Positions 1 to 10,409 are shown, counted from the first letter of the stretch. The stretch: DNA of 64,000 bases from Pirellula sp. (GCA_021299695.1 JAJTEK010000018.1:1-64000); one strand, 5' to 3'. A program made the numbers and translations. The notes: a model not told the origin generated them from the sequence alone.

Positions 1-280
1 CTGCTGGTGCCTGAGTTGCTGGTTTAGGCCCCGTGAGCTCCCCGAGGCTAGCTTGCTGCAGAAGAGCTCTGGTGTCCTCGGGCCACGGAGTGTTCAGAAC
101 CGAGGGATCCTGATCCATCGAGTCGATAAGCGATTGGAGTTTCGATGGATCGCCACATTCGGCAAGGGTGATGGCCTCCATAAGCGAGACCGCAGCGGCC
201 CGGTACCGAGCCGCTTGCTCCTTGCATTCGAGGGCTTGATGGACCAACCTTCCTCGCTCGATCAATCGTTCTGATGGCAT
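1..280 (-). CDS. Hypothetical protein, partial (runs off the window start)
   Basis: Open minus-strand frame from ATG at 280-278: MPSERLIERGRLVHQALECKEQAARYRAAAVSLMEAITLAECGDPSKLQSLIDSMDQDP..., no stop before the edge. Confidence 0.4.
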   Translation of the reverse strand, partial: MPSERLIERGRLVHQALECKEQAARYRAAAVSLMEAITLAECGDPSKLQSLIDSMDQDPSVLNTPWPEDTRALLQQASLGELTGPKPATQAPA

Positions 281-383
281 TGCAAGAGTCCCTTGGAGGG
301 GCCTTTGAGGGGAACACCGAAAACAGACGTTTTTCGTCTGCTCTCTATTCTCCAAATTCTTGCAAGCAACACCCGGTTTTGGT

Positions 384-1637
384 TCAAATGCTTTTGAACC
401 ACCCGAGCACCGTCGAGCGCGCTTGGCGGATTTTCCTTGGTAAATCCTCGTTTTCTCCACCCGCTACGAGCACCGTAACGATCGGCATCCCCTCTGCAAA
501 ATCGACCCCCTGGGGGTCCGATTGCGGGATATCGGCAAGGCAAAACTCGCCGGTTTGGAGTTCCCTCAAGGTGCCATGCCAGCCAAATCGCCACAACCGA
601 TCGACTTGGGAGAGACTCAAATGCATCGCATGCGGCGCATAGAGGATCCCCTTGGCGACCTGCAGGCCAGCGGGCGATCCCCTTCCCGGAACGTTTTTTG
701 ACGCACCGCTCTTTAGGATCCTCAAGTGCTCTGTGATCCAGGAAAATCCCTGAAGCGTCTCATGCAACTCCATGCTGGCCGACCAGCGTGGATTGATCTC
801 TAAGAGCCAAAGTTGCCCCTGAAGATCGATCTGAAAATCAGCTTGCCATAACCCTCGAATCCCCGTGCTTTTTACCACGGTCTTGGCGAATCGCTCGAGC
901 GAAGCCTGCACTTTGGGACTTACCGAATAAGGAGCTAGACTCCCTCGGTAAATCCATGGCAAAGGGGCATCGAGCTCCTCGGAGAGGATCGATCGCGCGA
1001 TCCCAACGATCCGTGTTCTAGGGAGCTCATCACTCACGTTGCTCTCCGTGCAGTAGCTTACTCCGATCGAAATCCCAGGTATGTACTCCTGGAGATACCA
1101 CAGGTTGGACTTGGGGTTGCCTGGGTCCGGTCCGAGTTTCGCCTCGTGATCCAAACCCTCAAGACTTGCAATGCCCCTTACGTGGACACCCCCTGCGCGA
1201 CCGACGGGTTTGAGCATCCAAGACTCCGAGCGAATCGATTCGAGTCTCGGGTCCGAAAGGTCTTGGATTGTCGTGGGCCACCCGATGCGACTTTCGCTAG
1301 CCCAGCGTTGCCAGGATTCGATCGAGCGGAGTTGACGCAGCATCTTGCCCGTCACGCCGCAGAGCATCCCTTGATCGATCCGCCGCTGGATGAAATCGGG
1401 CTGGTTCTCCATCCCTCCGCAGAGCACCAACGGGATACCTCGCAACTCGGCCAAACTCTGCGGACAGCTCTCTGGAAAATCTGCAAGCGATCTGGCTTGA
1501 GCGATCTCTAGAAGGTCTGCGTCGAGGAAGTCATCCCAAGCTAAAATTCGAGAGCAACCGGCGCGAGCGGCCGATTGCGCCGCGGCGCGGCAGGATGCTC
1601 CCACCAAACAGATGCTTGGAGTAGGATCGGGATTCAT
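384..1637 (-). CDS. ATP-grasp domain protein (carboligase-like)
   Basis: 417-aa ORF with ATP-grasp-like segments (WMLKPVGRAGGVHVRG; GLWQADFQIDLQGQLWLLEINPRWSASME). Confidence 0.75.
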   Translation of the reverse strand: MNPDPTPSICLVGASCRAAAQSAARAGCSRILAWDDFLDADLLEIAQARSLADFPESCPQSLAELRGIPLVLCGGMENQPDFIQRRIDQGMLCGVTGKMLRQLRSIESWQRWASESRIGWPTTIQDLSDPRLESIRSESWMLKPVGRAGGVHVRGIASLEGLDHEAKLGPDPGNPKSNLWYLQEYIPGISIGVSYCTESNVSDELPRTRIVGIARSILSEELDAPLPWIYRGSLAPYSVSPKVQASLERFAKTVVKSTGIRGLWQADFQIDLQGQLWLLEINPRWSASMELHETLQGFSWITEHLRILKSGASKNVPGRGSPAGLQVAKGILYAPHAMHLSLSQVDRLWRFGWHGTLRELQTGEFCLADIPQSDPQGVDFAEGMPIVTVLVAGGENEDLPRKIRQARSTVLGWFKSI

Positions 1638-1641
1638 AGCG

Positions 1642-1694
1642 CGGAGTCCCAGACAACGCAGTCCCAGACAACGGAGTCCCAGACAACGCAGTCC
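1642..1694. repeat. 15-bp tandem repeat (cggagtcccagacaa), ~3.5 copies, intergenic
   Basis: Direct reading: cggagtcccagacaa / cgcagtcccagacaa / cggagtcccagacaa / cgcagtcc. Confidence 0.9.
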
Positions 1695-1712
1695 GCAAAG
1701 CCATTCGCAACG

Positions 1713-3335
1713 CTAGTCTTTGCCGACGTGTTTGACCTGCTCCCAGAATTTCTCAAAGGCTCCCTCTTTGTGGAAATCGGGGCTGTTGTCGATGTCATGG
1801 CACTCCAAGCACTTGTCTTGGGCATTGGCCAAAGTCAATCGCATCGCGATGCGCAGTTCCTCAAGTTGTTTTTTGTCGGCGTTGGCGTCCTCTTCGGCCC
1901 TAACGTGCTCCGAACCGGGCCCATGGCAATTCTCGCATCCGCTCCCGTGCAGCTCGGGCGACCCTTCGAGCGTTTCGTAACCCGACTTATATGGCCGATG
2001 CTTTTGGGGGTTCCAACCCGTAACATGGCACGAGATGCACTCGGGATCAAAGTGCCTTGCCATCGATCGTTCAGGAGGATGGACGATCGATTCGGTCGCA
2101 TGAGCATGCGGGGTTTTCTCCCAAATCGCATGGGCGGTCGTATGGCATTCTCCACACTTGGAGGTTCCGACAAATTCGTTTCCAGTCGGATGGGTCGCTG
2201 GCCTTAGACCCAAGGCTGCGAAGTTCTCATCGGACTTGTTTCGCAACTCGTCTTGGTACTTCTCGAAGAGCTCGAGCATGCGAGGAGAGTCCTCGAACTG
2301 CGAACTCAATGCGATGCGTTGGTAGCGGGTCGGTTGCGAAGGATCTTCAAAGAGCCCGATGATCCCTGCATACATCCCCTTAGTCCCGGCTTGGACGATC
2401 TGCGTGGAAGTCCCCGGGAGGATCTCAGGACGGTAGGTCGGTTCCCCGAATCCCCCTGAAGTGACAACCAACTGGAATCCCGGAACGGCCTGGACGATCT
2501 TCTTGGTCTCTTCGAGACTCGCGTTGGCGATAAGGATTTGGTAGTCGCACTGCTCTTCTCGAAGTTTCTGGGCGACCTCTTGGAGAGCTGGAATGGCCGG
2601 CGAGATACTAAAGAAGTCCTGTTTGTTTTGTCCTTGAGCTCTGAAGGTCTCCTCGCCGAGCACTCCGGTAATACCGATCTTGCGAGGTTTCTTGTCTGGG
2701 CCTTCGACGCTTAAAACCCTATAGCGCAGATCCTCGTCTGGTAGCATGCTGACATTGGCCGAGACGAACAGATTGTTTTTGCCGTTCTCGTCGAGGATCG
2801 AGACGAGGATGTTGTCCGAGAGGAGCAGGTCTTTAGCGCCGTAAGTGCTCGCGGCATATCCCATTTGACGAAAGGCTTGGGCCGTCCAGTTGAATTTGAT
2901 CTCCGACTGGATACCATCGCGACGGACTTGGTCGCCCGCATCGAGCGCCATGACTTGCCAGCCTCGGTTCACAAGGCTAGTCAAAAGGGTGTCTTTGCGA
3001 TTGATCCCCCCTTTTTGGTTAGCCAAGCCAGTGCAACCGCAGGGTTCGAGATAGCCGGTTTGGTTTCCGGTGAGGTAGAAAACCAACCATGGGTTGTTCC
3101 AATCCGGGGCTATTTTCTGGTTCTTTTCCTCCTCGGTCGCGACGTTGATCGGCGGATCGGAGGCGGGTTTTGACGTCGGCTGTGCGTCGGCGGGTTTTGG
3201 TGGTTGAGATTTTTGCTGCACCGGGGCGCTGTTGCGTTGTCCGAGCCGCAGACGAGGGGGTTGGGCCCAGAGCAAGCTTCCGAAGAGGCTCAGCGGGATG
3301 CTAACAGCCAGCAGGGTCCAAAGCGTGCGTTTCAC
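1713..3335 (-). CDS. Multihaem cytochrome c554-like protein with N-terminal 5'-nucleotidase/metallophosphatase-like region
   Basis: 540 aa; four CxxCH motifs (CGECH, CISCH, CENCH, CLECH); N-terminal PCGCTGLANQKGGINRKDTLL; signal peptide-like start. Confidence 0.8.
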   Translation of the reverse strand: MKRTLWTLLAVSIPLSLFGSLLWAQPPRLRLGQRNSAPVQQKSQPPKPADAQPTSKPASDPPINVATEEEKNQKIAPDWNNPWLVFYLTGNQTGYLEPCGCTGLANQKGGINRKDTLLTSLVNRGWQVMALDAGDQVRRDGIQSEIKFNWTAQAFRQMGYAASTYGAKDLLLSDNILVSILDENGKNNLFVSANVSMLPDEDLRYRVLSVEGPDKKPRKIGITGVLGEETFRAQGQNKQDFFSISPAIPALQEVAQKLREEQCDYQILIANASLEETKKIVQAVPGFQLVVTSGGFGEPTYRPEILPGTSTQIVQAGTKGMYAGIIGLFEDPSQPTRYQRIALSSQFEDSPRMLELFEKYQDELRNKSDENFAALGLRPATHPTGNEFVGTSKCGECHTTAHAIWEKTPHAHATESIVHPPERSMARHFDPECISCHVTGWNPQKHRPYKSGYETLEGSPELHGSGCENCHGPGSEHVRAEEDANADKKQLEELRIAMRLTLANAQDKCLECHDIDNSPDFHKEGAFEKFWEQVKHVGKD

Positions 3336-3362
3336 AGACTAACTCTTGCGTTTCGCGGGCGA

Positions 3363-4580
3363 TCAATCCTCGGTTAAACGGAACTTAAGGTACATCGGAA
3401 TCGTCGGTGAGGTTTCCATATCCGTTTCGATCACGATTTTCCCGAAATCCTTGCTGAAGGTTCCATCAAATTCGACAGGATCGCTTCCGGGGGGAATTTC
3501 CAGCAGGATTGGGTAGATCCGCTGAGTCGAAGAAATCTTGGGAGTTCCAATCGATGCCTTGAGCTGATCTGGGATGACTTTAGCGATTCTTATGTTCGGA
3601 TCACCTGGGAAATCGTCGGTACGGATCGAGAGCATGAAGCTCTTTTTGATTCCCTGGGAGGACTTAGCGGTTCCGATCGTCAGGATATTTCTCGTTTCGT
3701 TGTAATCGTCCCCGGCGATGACCCTAACGGGGGTTACGACCCGGCCTCGCACGTTGTAGGAGAGAAACTCTTCGTCGGGTCCACCCTCATTGCGTCGGGA
3801 GATTTGTAGATCGAGGTTCAGCGGACCGGCGGGCAATCCGGGCAGCAAAGTCATTTTGCAATCGGTGTAGCGACGCGCATCGGCTAGATCGGGAAATTGG
3901 CCTGGTTCGATGACGACTTCTTCCTCGGCTTCGAATCGAACTTTTTTCGACAGAATCGAATCTTTGACCTGGCCTCCGCCGATTTTCAACGGGACGGATT
4001 GGAACGAGTAGATTCGGAATTTGATTTCGTTCTGTTGGCTCGAAAGCAAATCCCCGACGCTATGGGCCGGTGGATCAAAAACGTAAGCTTGACCGATGCG
4101 TCCACGGATAACGAGTTTGAGCTCCTCTTGGCTTGGACAATCGCTTCCGATGGTGGCTGTCTGAGAGAAATCGTCCAGCACGCTTTCGGCTTTCCATTCG
4201 AGTTCAACGTCGGTTTCCTCGCCGGGCTTGAGAGTCGCTTCGGTGAATTTTCCGACCGTGCATTTGCAGGTACTGGCCTTGAACCAAATCTTTGCGTCGG
4301 CTTCGCCGACGTTCTTGAAGACAAATTTATGGGAACGTTTGGTTCCCTTCATCATCATTCCGAAATCGAGCTCGGCCCCGTTGACGACGGTGATCCTACC
4401 GAACTTTTGCGCGTTGAGCTTTTGGACTTCCGACTGAACCCCAGCGCTTCCCGACTCGGTCGTAACCCCTTTGGCGCTTCCCATGAGGTTCTTTACCCCG
4501 GAGAACCGCCTGTCGTGATCGAACTTGGCTAATCCGAACCCTAAGCCTATGCAGGAAATAAGGAGTAGAAGACTGCGCAT
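3363..4580 (-). CDS. DUF1573 domain protein
   Basis: LDFGMMMKGTKRSHKFVFKNVGEADAKIWFKASTCKCTVGKFTEATLKPGEETDVELEW. Confidence 0.75.
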   Translation of the reverse strand: MRSLLLLISCIGLGFGLAKFDHDRRFSGVKNLMGSAKGVTTESGSAGVQSEVQKLNAQKFGRITVVNGAELDFGMMMKGTKRSHKFVFKNVGEADAKIWFKASTCKCTVGKFTEATLKPGEETDVELEWKAESVLDDFSQTATIGSDCPSQEELKLVIRGRIGQAYVFDPPAHSVGDLLSSQQNEIKFRIYSFQSVPLKIGGGQVKDSILSKKVRFEAEEEVVIEPGQFPDLADARRYTDCKMTLLPGLPAGPLNLDLQISRRNEGGPDEEFLSYNVRGRVVTPVRVIAGDDYNETRNILTIGTAKSSQGIKKSFMLSIRTDDFPGDPNIRIAKVIPDQLKASIGTPKISSTQRIYPILLEIPPGSDPVEFDGTFSKDFGKIVIETDMETSPTIPMYLKFRLTED

Positions 4581-4607
4581 GGTGCCCGATAGAAAAAGGA
4601 AAAGGAG

Positions 4608-7226
4608 CTAGGGTTTATTGAAAAAACTACGCAGCATTTGCCGAACAGGTTCACCCGGAACCGAATCGCTCCGATCGACCAGCCGCTTGAACGTATCCCA
4701 TTGGGGGCTCGAGTCCTCAGGAATTCTCTTGGCCGACTTGGCTCGATCCTCGAGCAAAGGTGCCAATTGGTGCGGCATCCAGATTCGGGCCGCTTCGATT
4801 TTTCGGTCCCGATGCTTGGTTTCCCGATCGATTTGCTCGGCCTGATCGAGCTTCGCTTCGCAGACTTTCCAATTGCCTAACATCGCAGCGACGATGGCCG
4901 TCTGGAGATGCAGTTCGGCATTGGCTGGCGCGTACTTGGTCGCCTCCTGGTAGTACCTCAAGGAATCTTCTTGGAGCTGCGTTCCGATCGTGCGCGTGGC
5001 CGTCGCTCGGCCGGCTCCGCCCCGGGATCGGGCTCCTCCACTGGCCGAAGGTCCCCGCAGAGCAGGTCCGCCCCCCTGTCGGCGAAAGGCCATCTCTTCG
5101 GTCAGGGACGTGTCGAGCGTCTGACCAATTGAGGTTCGCAACGACTCGACGGCCGCGTCGGCATAAGCGGTCGAATCCTTAGGGCTTCTTTCGATCAGGA
5201 ATTTGCATGCTTGCTGGAACTGGTGCAACCAACTGGCTTTTTCCGAAACCGGAATATCCGAATCCATGACCGCCCCGGAGAACTCCATCCCCCACCGAGC
5301 TAAATCGGGATCCAAGGGAGCCGAAGTGACGAGAGCAAAGTACTCGTCGACCGTCGGCAAACTCTTGTCGAGAATGGCTTTATCGAGCACGAGCCGACCG
5401 GTTTTATTGTCCTTGGGGAAGGCGGCATAAGCCCTCTGGGCTTGGAACCAGGGCATGGCCATCGACCATCCCCACAGACCGAAAATCGCCAGAGCAGCCA
5501 AGACCCCTTTCGAGCGACCTAGCAAACTGGGTTGGCCAAGCGTACTGGGTTGGCCAAGCGTACTGGGTTGGCCAAGCGATTGGGGGGACTCGGCCCAATT
5601 GGCACCGGCAATCCACAATCCTAAAGCGATCGCAGGTGAAACCATCGTTCCTGGGAACATCCAACCACCAGAGGCCAAGAAGTGGACCAGGACCCCCAGA
5701 AACGAAACGAGGAACAAGAGCGGATGATTTTTAACAAACACATACACCGAAGCGCTCGCCGCAGGGCTTCGAGTCAGCCAAACCCCAAAGGCCAAGGCTC
5801 CAGCCAGGACAATCGCCGTGCCATAGAGCTCCAGATCTCCAGCGGTGAAAAATGCAAACAAAAATACCAAGACCGACGCGATGATCGCCGCGCCCCAAAA
5901 CCACTTCGGACCGGACATCGAGGCCCCCACCGGCTCGTTGGAAACCGGCTCGTTGGAAACCGGCTCGTTGAAAGCCGGCTCGTTGGAAACCCCTTCGCTG
6001 AGTTTTTCGGTTCGGAACAATCGCGAACGAAGCTGAAAAAACGACAAGCAAACCATCAGCAGGACCGTCAGCCCTAAGAGCACTAGCCCGCCGCTGTGCG
6101 CAAGCTCAAGCAGGAAGTTATGCGGGTCGGCAGGCGATTCCGAAGCGGTAATCGATTTGACTTGCAAATAGGTCGTCTGAAAGTTCAAAGAACCGAAACC
6201 GAACAAGGGTTGTTCGGCGATCAGTTTCCAGGCACCCCGCCAATAATCCATCCGGTAGGCCAGGGACTTGCCTGCCTCTTGGAAAATCAAAGGATCGATC
6301 GCATAGACGGCGCCGAAGAGACCCAGCATCATGACACCAAGACCAGCGAATACCCCAGGCTTTTGCTTGACCCATCTCCCAAGATTGCTCCGCAGAATCG
6401 GATCGAGCAGCATCGCAAGGACCGTGGTAATTCCAGTGGCAAGCCAAGCCGTCCGGCTTTTGGTCAGCAACAGAGCCAGCCCGGTGGCGATGACCAAGAC
6501 CAGGGGAACCAGCCAAACGGCTCGGTCGGAAAATCGATTCGCACCGCTAGCCCCGGATTTGGTAGCCCCGGATTTGGCCTTCAAGTGCAACCCTGGGGAT
6601 CGCCCCAAGCCCTGGAGCATCCAACCGAACCAAACAGGCCAGAGGGCCACGAGAAAACCGGCATAGGAATTGGCCAAGGCAAAGACACTCAGGACCTCGG
6701 TGCTCTCGATGCGATTGACAATCAGCACCGCAGCAGACGAATCCGGATCGATATTGTTGGCTCGCAAGTATCCGATACGGTCCTTGGCCAACTGGGCTTG
6801 TTGGTAAGGTTGGAGCACGGCGTACTCCCAAAATCCCCACAAGATCACAAAAAAGGCGATGACCCACCAGAGCTTAAGCAACCTTGCAGCCCGCTCGGGA
6901 GTGCGTGCCAACCAAGCGACCGAGGGGATCAAACACCACAGGGCCGTCGATTGCCAAAATCCATAAATCGCATTCTTTGAGTTGACCCGTCCGATCGAAT
7001 ACCCCGTGACCAAAGCATGCCAAGCGATGACCATCGCGATCAGCAGCCAGAGCACTGACATACGTTGCCAAGCGACCGTTCGAACGACCGAGCCTGCGAG
7101 GATCGCAGCGAAAAAAAATACACCTAGCGAAAGCCCAATATGCCAAAACGATTCCCCCTTGGCTACCGCGATCGCCGTATCGCAAGGCCACCAGAACGAG
7201 AGGACCATCAGCAGCGCGAGCAACAC
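4608..7226 (-). CDS. O-antigen ligase family membrane protein
   Basis: 872-aa polytopic protein with O-antigen ligase-like loop (GAWKLIAEQPLFGFGSLNFQTTYLQ...DPHNFLLELAHSGGLVLLGL). Confidence 0.8.
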   Translation of the reverse strand: MLLALLMVLSFWWPCDTAIAVAKGESFWHIGLSLGVFFFAAILAGSVVRTVAWQRMSVLWLLIAMVIAWHALVTGYSIGRVNSKNAIYGFWQSTALWCLIPSVAWLARTPERAARLLKLWWVIAFFVILWGFWEYAVLQPYQQAQLAKDRIGYLRANNIDPDSSAAVLIVNRIESTEVLSVFALANSYAGFLVALWPVWFGWMLQGLGRSPGLHLKAKSGATKSGASGANRFSDRAVWLVPLVLVIATGLALLLTKSRTAWLATGITTVLAMLLDPILRSNLGRWVKQKPGVFAGLGVMMLGLFGAVYAIDPLIFQEAGKSLAYRMDYWRGAWKLIAEQPLFGFGSLNFQTTYLQVKSITASESPADPHNFLLELAHSGGLVLLGLTVLLMVCLSFFQLRSRLFRTEKLSEGVSNEPAFNEPVSNEPVSNEPVGASMSGPKWFWGAAIIASVLVFLFAFFTAGDLELYGTAIVLAGALAFGVWLTRSPAASASVYVFVKNHPLLFLVSFLGVLVHFLASGGWMFPGTMVSPAIALGLWIAGANWAESPQSLGQPSTLGQPSTLGQPSLLGRSKGVLAALAIFGLWGWSMAMPWFQAQRAYAAFPKDNKTGRLVLDKAILDKSLPTVDEYFALVTSAPLDPDLARWGMEFSGAVMDSDIPVSEKASWLHQFQQACKFLIERSPKDSTAYADAAVESLRTSIGQTLDTSLTEEMAFRRQGGGPALRGPSASGGARSRGGAGRATATRTIGTQLQEDSLRYYQEATKYAPANAELHLQTAIVAAMLGNWKVCEAKLDQAEQIDRETKHRDRKIEAARIWMPHQLAPLLEDRAKSAKRIPEDSSPQWDTFKRLVDRSDSVPGEPVRQMLRSFFNKP
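5526..5578. repeat. 18-bp in-frame tandem repeat (actgggttggccaagcgt), 3 copies, inside the O-antigen ligase-like gene
   Basis: Encodes SLGQPSTLGQPSTLGQPSLLG. Confidence 0.9.
5931..5990. repeat. 15-bp in-frame tandem repeat (cggctcgttggaaac), 4 copies, inside the O-antigen ligase-like gene
   Basis: Encodes NEPAFNEPVSNEPVSNEPV. Confidence 0.9.
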
Positions 7227-7444
7227 CCAAGATGCAGCCTCTGCGAACCTCCCCAGAGTCGATTGTGGTTCGAATGAAAACCCAGTTCCAGAAACATCAG
7301 GCTCCTAGGACAAAACCGATGGAGAAGAGTCGATCGAATAAGGCAACGAAGAGGACATCGATAAACCGTGGTGTTAAAGTCGCGTTGGAATCATGCAATG
7401 GCCGTCAACGACCATCCGAATTGTCAGCTCTAGAGCCAATTGGG

Positions 7445-8584
7445 TCAGGAAATTTTTCTGCTCGTGAAGTTTTCTAGCAGACCGATCCAAGCCATCATCG
7501 CAAGGACAATCCCGAGCACTAGACCAGCCCCGATCCAATCGGTTCGAGGCAAAAGCAAAGCGCCCAACGAGCACGTGAGCGTCGCGAGATAAATCGCCCC
7601 GACGGCCTGCTTTTTGGTCATCCCCAGCTCGACGAGTCGATGGGAAAAGTGCTTCTTGTCGGCTTGAAACGGGCTGCGACCCTCACGCAATCGAATCGCG
7701 ATGACGCTTAAAGTATCATAGATCGGTACGGCTAACAAACACAGCGGTGCGAACACCGCATGAGGAGCTTGACCCTGAGCTCCCGAGTACGTGGATAACA
7801 ATGTTGTTACCGCGATCCAGTATCCGACGAAATAGCTCCCCGAATCCCCCATGAAAATCGAGGCAGGGGGCCAATTGTAACGGAGAAAACCCAGCAATCC
7901 CCCAAGAAGCGCCAAGACCATGATCGCCACGAACCACTGCGGTTGGCCTTGGGCTGGCTCAGGCGAACTCAGGAGCATCAGGGCAAGCATTCCCGAGACG
8001 ATCGCCGCGACCCCCGCGCTCAGGGCATCCATGTTGTCGAGCATATTGAAGGAATTGATCAGCATGACGATCCAAAAAATGCTCAGGATCGGGGTCAACC
8101 AAGGCAGATCGATGTAGGCGGTCAATTGGAGTTTAAGTCCGTAGACGACCGACGCAGCAACGGCAAATTCCACCGCGATGCGCACTTTCCAATCGAGCCC
8201 AAAACGATCGTCCATGAGCCCCAGCAAAGCGACCACGGAGCCGCCTGCCAGTAGCAGCCAGATCGAACCGAGCTTGGACCACATCCCAGGAATCAGTTCC
8301 AGAAGGCTCGCAGGCAGGGCCTGCTCGGCGAGCTTCGGCCAAGTATTGGCCAGAGCTACAGCGAGGGTTCCTAACGCAAAAACCGACAATACGCCTAACC
8401 AAATCCCCAGCCCACCCCCGCGCGGGATCGGACTCGTGTGGACCTTGCGCTCGTTGGGAAGATCGATCAACCCGAGCCCTAGGGCATTCTTTTTGACCCA
8501 ACCGACGACCAACAAGGACACCCCAGAGGCGATCAGCAACACGGCCAGAACCGATGCACCGAGTAGAATTTGGCTGCGGCTCAT
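7445..8584 (-). CDS. MraY/WecA-family phospho-sugar transferase
   Basis: DLPNERKVHTSPIPRGGGLGIWLG; LLGLMDDRFGLDWKVR; NSFNMLDNMDALSAG; FMGDSGSYFVGY; start set at MSRSQILLGAS. Confidence 0.9.
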   Translation of the reverse strand: MSRSQILLGASVLAVLLIASGVSLLVVGWVKKNALGLGLIDLPNERKVHTSPIPRGGGLGIWLGVLSVFALGTLAVALANTWPKLAEQALPASLLELIPGMWSKLGSIWLLLAGGSVVALLGLMDDRFGLDWKVRIAVEFAVAASVVYGLKLQLTAYIDLPWLTPILSIFWIVMLINSFNMLDNMDALSAGVAAIVSGMLALMLLSSPEPAQGQPQWFVAIMVLALLGGLLGFLRYNWPPASIFMGDSGSYFVGYWIAVTTLLSTYSGAQGQAPHAVFAPLCLLAVPIYDTLSVIAIRLREGRSPFQADKKHFSHRLVELGMTKKQAVGAIYLATLTCSLGALLLPRTDWIGAGLVLGIVLAMMAWIGLLENFTSRKIS

Positions 8585-9189
8585 GAATCGCTTTCCGTGG
8601 AGCTTCGAGAGGCCAGATTGCTCGTAAAGCCCTTTCGGGCAAGCTTGAGAAACTCCAGAACATCGGGGCGCTGGTAGTCTGCATAGGTCCAGGGCATCGA
8701 TGTCCAAACTTGATCGCGAAAGGCCAACGTCACCTCGGCGTAAATGCCGTCGCGAAGGTAGATCCGATGCTCACGGTTCTTGGTCGACGCCAAAACCAAT
8801 TTCGTCATGCTCAAGTACCCCGGATCGATGTTGACGAGCCGTTTCGAGTCGTCCTGGCTCGAGGTCAGTTCCTCGGTCCAGTCCCGCTCCCAGCGGTTCG
8901 ATTGGAGTTTGTCGGCGGCGAGTTCCGCCGGGTCGTAGGGGTCGGCAAATAGGGCCATCTGCTTGCGAAGCGCTCGAGGGGTCCGATCGAGGGAAGTTTC
9001 GGATGGCCGCGGCACGAGCATGGTTCGCAAGTAGTAGGGGGATTCGACGAAATCGAACGCTTGACCCAGGGAGGCGATTTTGCCCCAATGCGCCTCGAGC
9101 CGCTCGAGGGCAATCCGCAGAAAACGATCCTCAGCGGAAAAAACCGCCACGAATCGAACGCTCGGAGGTGATTTTTTGATCAGCCCCAT
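8581..9189 (-). CDS. DUF4416 family protein
   Basis: MGLIKKSPPSVRFVAVFSAEDRFL...FVESPYYLRTM...RLVNIDPGYLSMTKLVLASTKNREHRIYLRDGIYAEVTL. Confidence 0.8.
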   Translation of the reverse strand: MGLIKKSPPSVRFVAVFSAEDRFLRIALERLEAHWGKIASLGQAFDFVESPYYLRTMLVPRPSETSLDRTPRALRKQMALFADPYDPAELAADKLQSNRWERDWTEELTSSQDDSKRLVNIDPGYLSMTKLVLASTKNREHRIYLRDGIYAEVTLAFRDQVWTSMPWTYADYQRPDVLEFLKLARKGFTSNLASRSSTESDS

Positions 9190-9268
9190 CGGGGGGTCCT
9201 CTCTGGTTTGGGCTGGGCGAACTGGGTTGGAGTGGGCGAAATGCTCCGAGATCGGTACAGTATTACGT

Positions 9269-10387
9269 ATGGAATCGAATTTAGGCTCACCCCAACCAAG
9301 CACATCCCGGCCTCCGAAACCGGTCCAAATCGGTCCGATGGAGGTTTATCCACCGATTTTCCAGGCTCCGATGGCAGGCTATACCAATTATGCCTACCGT
9401 CAGATCGTCCGCGAGTTTGGTGGAGCGGGCCTCCAAGCCACCGAAATGGTCAATGCCCGCGGGTTTGTCTGGCTCGATGAACACGACTGCGAGCATCCCG
9501 ACCGTCTCTGGGGTATCGCCCAAGAGCCCAGGCCTCTGGCCGTCCAGATCTGGGACAATGATCCCGAAACGATGGCTAAGGTCGGTCGAAGGCTTGTCGA
9601 GGAATACCGTGTGAGCGTCGTGGACATCAACTTCGGCTGCCCGGTCAAGCAAGTCACCGAAAAAGCCCACAGCGGTTCCTACCTGCTTCGAGACCCAGAA
9701 CGCATGTACGCGATCATCTCCCGGTTGGTCGAAGCCTGCTGGCCCACACCCGTGACGGCCAAGATGCGACTCGGTTGCACCCGGGATTCGATGAACTATA
9801 TCGAGGTGGCCAAAACCGTCGAACGCGCCGGTGCGTCGGCCCTGACCGTCCACGGTCGGACCGCCGAAGACTTCTTCAGAGGCTCTGCAGACTGGGATCG
9901 CATCTCGGAGATCAAGCAGCACCTAGACCACATGCCGATTATCGGCAACGGCGATCTGGAAACCGCCGAGGAAGTCCTCTTTGCCTACCAGAACTACAAC
10001 GTCGACGGGATCATGATCGCTCGCGCAAGCCTCGGTAAGCCCTGGCTCTTTGCCCAAGCCGCCGCGGCCCTCGAAGGTCGGGCGATCCCACCGGACCCGA
10101 CGATCGAAGAGCAACGCAAAATCATGCTCCACCACTACGACCTTGTCGTCGAACGCTTCGGTGTCCACCGAGGTACGATGCTCATGCGAAAATTCGCTTG
10201 CTGCTACGCTCAAAACAAACACGGCGCTCGGCATTTCCGAGCCCACATCTCACGCGTCGAAAACCAAGAGCAATTCTACAAAGTGGTCGAAGAGTACTTC
10301 CCAAAACACGCCGGGATCGACGCCCAAATAAACTCAGAACCTGCAGACGATCGAGATAGCATCGATCCGATTTGCAACCTCTCCTGA
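9269..10387 (+). CDS. dusB: tRNA-dihydrouridine synthase (DusB-like)
   Basis: FQAPMAGYTNYAYRQIVREFGG; DINFGCPVKQVTEKAHSGSYLLRDPE; ALTVHGRTAEDFFRGSADWDRI; start chosen at MESNLGSPQ. Confidence 0.88.
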   Translation: MESNLGSPQPSTSRPPKPVQIGPMEVYPPIFQAPMAGYTNYAYRQIVREFGGAGLQATEMVNARGFVWLDEHDCEHPDRLWGIAQEPRPLAVQIWDNDPETMAKVGRRLVEEYRVSVVDINFGCPVKQVTEKAHSGSYLLRDPERMYAIISRLVEACWPTPVTAKMRLGCTRDSMNYIEVAKTVERAGASALTVHGRTAEDFFRGSADWDRISEIKQHLDHMPIIGNGDLETAEEVLFAYQNYNVDGIMIARASLGKPWLFAQAAAALEGRAIPPDPTIEEQRKIMLHHYDLVVERFGVHRGTMLMRKFACCYAQNKHGARHFRAHISRVENQEQFYKVVEEYFPKHAGIDAQINSEPADDRDSIDPICNLS

Positions 10388-10409
10388 TTCACGTTTCCAT
10401 GATTTCTCT

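Noticed and set aside
2057-2362. Many antisense ORFs over 1.7-31 kb (for example 2057-2362, 4760-5182, 6096-6980, 30682-31830)
   Set aside because: High-GC antisense open frames overlapping well-supported genes; no recognisable domains
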